From positions 1 to 13,211 of the forward strand of contig JAHEXN010000063.1 in assembly GCA_023252095.1 (NCBI GenBank): 13,211 nt of DNA, read 5' to 3'. Below are positions 13,131 through 13,211 of this stretch, piece by piece (the first letter of the stretch is position 1; each line of letters opens with the position of its first letter). Made by a program: the position numbers and the translations under genes. Under the pieces are notes generated by a model. The model saw nothing but the letters and a program-made list of their open reading frames with translations, was not told where the DNA came from and did not search any database. The stretch is from Actinomycetes bacterium. GTDB taxonomy: Bacteria > Actinomycetota > Actinomycetes > Propionibacteriales > Nocardioidaceae.

Positions 13131-13136
13131 AGCGTA
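13131..13136 (-). promoter_or_regulatory. -10 box for leaderless methyltransferase gene
   Basis: On the minus strand, TACGCT ends 6 bases (CGGGGG) before the ATG at 13124. It is identical in sequence and spacing to the box in front of pxpA. Confidence 0.55.
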
Positions 13137-13150
13137 TCGGTGCGGCGCCC

Positions 13151-13196
13151 GCCCCTTGAGGTGCGACGAGGAACGAGGAGCCTCGAAAGGGGCTCC
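13151..13196. repeat. Palindromic interspersed repeat, copy B (right edge)
   Basis: TGAGGTGCGACG (13157-13168) and GAGCCTCGAA (13178-13187) are the same two blocks, in the same order, as copy A read on the minus strand at 3018-2983. Around them GCCCCTT (13151-13157) pairs with AAGGGGC (13187-13193), and GAGG (13158-13161) with CCTC (13181-13184). An alternative stem is GGAGCC (13177-13182) with GGCTCC (13191-13196). No gene can be supported between 13125 and the window end. Confidence 0.55.
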
Positions 13197-13211
13197 GTGA
13201 CCACCCGAGGT

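Noticed and set aside
13197..13211. Start of a plus-strand gene (GTG) at the right edge
   Set aside because: Only five codons are visible, inside a palindromic repeat, with no ribosome site or -10 box at a useful distance.

Overview
This window is a high-GC, Gram-positive (actinobacterial) chromosome segment. Support for this comes from the strong G/C third-position bias, GTG starts, ATGA/GTGA stop-start overlaps, and the gene order alr - alpha/beta hydrolase - tsaE - tsaB - rimI. The gene content and the short REP-like palindromes suggest a Propionibacteriales/Nocardioidaceae-type organism (for example Aeromicrobium or Nocardioides), but this is inference. Most of the content is housekeeping. 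I see no prophage, insertion sequence, CRISPR array, tRNA or rRNA.

Layout, plus strand. Positions 1-4630 hold a tightly packed run: the 3' part of alanine racemase, an alpha/beta hydrolase, a GNAT-TsaE fusion protein, tsaB, rimI and a small DedA-like membrane protein. Positions 4763-6609 hold two overlapping GT2 glycosyltransferases behind their own promoter region. Positions 6657-7415 hold a PlsC-type acyltransferase. A 240-bp gene-free stretch (7416-7655) follows, carrying four copies of a 17-bp inverted repeat. Then come a DUF427 gene (7656-7958) and tsaD (8007-9050). The t6A-tRNA genes tsaE, tsaB and tsaD are therefore all present, but tsaD is separated from the others by a block of about 4 kb of envelope-type genes.

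Layout, minus strand, converging on tsaD. Reading from the right edge: a class I SAM methyltransferase with a THUMP-like tail (13124-11964), then the 5-oxoprolinase operon pxpA-pxpB-pxpC (11936-9815, stop-start overlaps), then a six-helix membrane protein with a ribbon-helix-helix-like tail (9755-9072).

The most useful observations are these. (1) One uninterrupted reading frame joins an acetyltransferase to TsaE. (2) An array of 17-bp inverted repeats (CGGTGG-N5-CCACCG) lies upstream of the DUF427 gene. (3) A TANNNT-type -10 hexamer ends exactly 7 bp before the start codon of four genes (tsaB, the acyltransferase, pxpA and the methyltransferase), with weaker versions at two more, which points to widespread leaderless transcription. 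(4) A PxpA homologue has lost two histidines normally conserved in the family. (5) Two copies of a short dispersed palindromic repeat lie near the two ends of the window. No clearly new multi-gene defence or metabolic system is visible.
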